From assembly GCA_012799755.1 (NCBI GenBank), contig JAAZKQ010000265.1, forward strand, positions 1-6,357: DNA of 6,357 bases. Direction: 5' to 3'. Source of the stretch: Lentisphaerota bacterium. Its GTDB lineage: Bacteria; Verrucomicrobiota; Lentisphaeria; Oligosphaerales; Oligosphaeraceae. This document shows, piece by piece, positions 5,491 to 6,357 of this stretch; position 1 is the stretch's first letter, and each line of letters begins with the position of its first letter. Position numbers and translations under genes: made by a program. Below the pieces are notes generated by a model that did not search any database, was not told the DNA's origin, and was given only the letters and a program-made list of their open reading frames with translations.

Positions 5491-5533
5491 CAAACGCAAA
5501 ACCGGGCGGGGCGCTCTTGGCGCCTCGCCCGGT
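5491..5533 (-). terminator. Intrinsic terminator of the pseudopilin gene
   Basis: The arms 5501-5514 and 5520-5533 pair at 13 of 14 positions (one A-C mismatch on the minus strand) around a 5-nt loop. On the minus strand the stem is followed at once by TTTTGCGTTTG. It begins 37 nt after the pilin stop codon. This is a strong, typical Rho-independent terminator. Confidence 0.85.
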
Positions 5534-5569
5534 CAAGGTGCTTACCCCACTGACTTGCAGCCGACTGTG

Positions 5570-6292
5570 TTACTTATCATCCCAATGGCAGGCCGGATCG
5601 TTGTACTGGTAGCCATTGGGAAGTGGTCCAAAGAAAGTGCGCCAGTTAAGCCAGCCGACATGACCATCAAGGAAGGCCACATTCATGCCATCGTTATGCC
5701 GCGGCACGGGCAGGCGGCAGGTGTTTGAATCAATGTTCGCGTAGTATTTCCCATTGCATGTCAAATTGGACGGCGGGCATGCCTGGTAATGGCTGGCGTT
5801 GTTCTGCAAGCCGGCCCAGAGGGTGGGCTGGGTGATGACGCTCGACACGCTGGTGCCGCAGTCCTGGGCGTCCGTGAAGGTGAAGGAATAGGACGGGCTG
5901 GCAAGCCGGTTTACCGGCATGATGTTGGTGGAAGTGGCGTTGTTGTACACGAAATAGTTGGGGTTGCAGCCATAGCCGCGGCCTCCGTGATTGTTGAGGT
6001 TGCTCGCCGACGGGCAGATCGCCGTCTTGTCATCCCCGACGTAGCCCTTGATTTTGTCCCACCAGCTCACCGCCGGGGGATTTCGCCAGCCTTCCGGCAG
6101 AATGCCATCGGCATCGTCCGTGTACATATTCAGGGCCAAACCCAGCTGTTTGAGATTGGAAGTGCAGGAAATCTGCCGGGCCTTTTCACGCGCCTTGGCA
6201 AGCGCCGGCAGCAGCATGGCCGCCAAGATGGCGATGATCGCAATGACCACTAACAATTCAATCAGGGTAAATGCCTTGCGTTGTTTTTTCAT
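5570..6292 (-). CDS. Pseudopilin-like protein with prepilin N-terminal domain and H-X9-DG C-terminal motif
   Basis: The 240-residue protein begins MKKQRKAFTLIELLVV, a class III (type IV pilin-like) leader. Prepilin peptidase would cut before F8 and methylate it, and E12 is the conserved +5 glutamate. Residues about 8-31 form the membrane helix. The rest is a globular domain with eight cysteines (43, 93, 109, 145, 172, 179, 192, 235), which may form disulphides outside the inner membrane. The C-terminal motif H199-NDGMNVAFL-D209-G210 is the H-X9-DG signature of a pseudopilin-like group much expanded in Planctomycetota and Lentisphaerota. Residue -1 is Ala, not the usual Gly. The exact role is unknown; surface or secretion-related pseudopilus parts are usual guesses. 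GAGAGGA ends 8 nt upstream of the ATG and supports the start. It is a single-gene unit with its own terminator. Confidence 0.9.
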   Translation of the reverse strand: MKKQRKAFTLIELLVVIAIIAILAAMLLPALAKAREKARQISCTSNLKQLGLALNMYTDDADGILPEGWRNPPAVSWWDKIKGYVGDDKTAICPSASNLNNHGGRGYGCNPNYFVYNNATSTNIMPVNRLASPSYSFTFTDAQDCGTSVSSVITQPTLWAGLQNNASHYQACPPSNLTCNGKYYANIDSNTCRLPVPRHNDGMNVAFLDGHVGWLNWRTFFGPLPNGYQYNDPACHWDDK

Positions 6293-6318
6293 GCTGCTTT
6301 TCCTCTCTGTGTTGCTGA

Positions 6319-6347
6319 ATGATACCGTTGTCTGCCTGCCGGCGCAA
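6319..6347 (-). promoter_or_regulatory. Possible promoter of the pseudopilin gene
   Basis: On the minus strand TTGCGC (6347-6342) and TATCAT (6324-6319) are separated by 17 nt. The -10 fits the sigma-70 consensus at five of six positions, the -35 only at three. Its distance to the start codon (26 nt) leaves room for the ribosome binding site. The window ends just upstream. Confidence 0.35.
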
Positions 6348-6357
6348 TCCTACTGAA

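Noticed and set aside
4983..5612. Plus-strand open frames of 86-121 codons, including one rich in Met-Asp and Val-His repeats
   Set aside because: They cover the second mobile element and the ATGGACA hairpin; the repeat peptides come from a 9-nt DNA repeat, and the last frame runs into the pilin gene on the other strand.

Overview
The window looks like a chromosomal fragment of a PVC-group bacterium, most likely of the Lentisphaerota/Victivallales type. This rests on three things: a pseudopilin with an FTLIELLVVIAIIAILAAMLL-type leader and a C-terminal H-X9-DG motif, a large secreted glycoside hydrolase next to a DUF4380 protein, and GC-rich intergenic DNA full of structured repeats. The phylum call is an inference from protein style, not from a marker gene.

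All four protein genes read on the minus strand. Going 5' to 3' on that strand: (1) a secreted or surface pseudopilin-like protein (6292-5570) followed by a clear intrinsic terminator (about 5491-5533); (2) a 400-bp structured element (4995-5394); (3) an 866-residue exported clan GH-A-like glycoside hydrolase (4838-2238) with a carbohydrate-binding-like insert; (4) 107 bp later, a 298-residue cytoplasmic DUF4380 protein with a predicted galactose-mutarotase-like fold (2130-1234); (5) about 710 bp of non-coding DNA with a hairpin cluster and a 257-bp mobile element; (6) the first 173 codons of an ABC exporter of the flippase type (519-1), cut by the window edge.

The hydrolase and the DUF4380 gene probably form one carbohydrate-use unit: outside the cytoplasm the hydrolase cuts a glycan, and the DUF4380 protein may bind or handle a released sugar inside. 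The pilin and the exporter look like independent units.

The most interesting content is between the genes. Two non-autonomous elements (MITE-like) share 25-bp terminal inverted repeats that begin GTAA and end in CATTGATAATTG or a close variant. The one at 631-887 is bounded by a perfect 8-bp direct duplication, GGCTATGA. GTAA ends plus 8-bp duplications fit the IS66 transposase family. The two elements share about 180 bp of core, and that core holds stem-loops whose arms change together between copies, so the folded form seems to be conserved. The larger element also carries an inverted array of 4 + 4 units of ATGGACA/TGTCCAT that can fold into a 34-nt-arm hairpin. No transposase gene is in the window.
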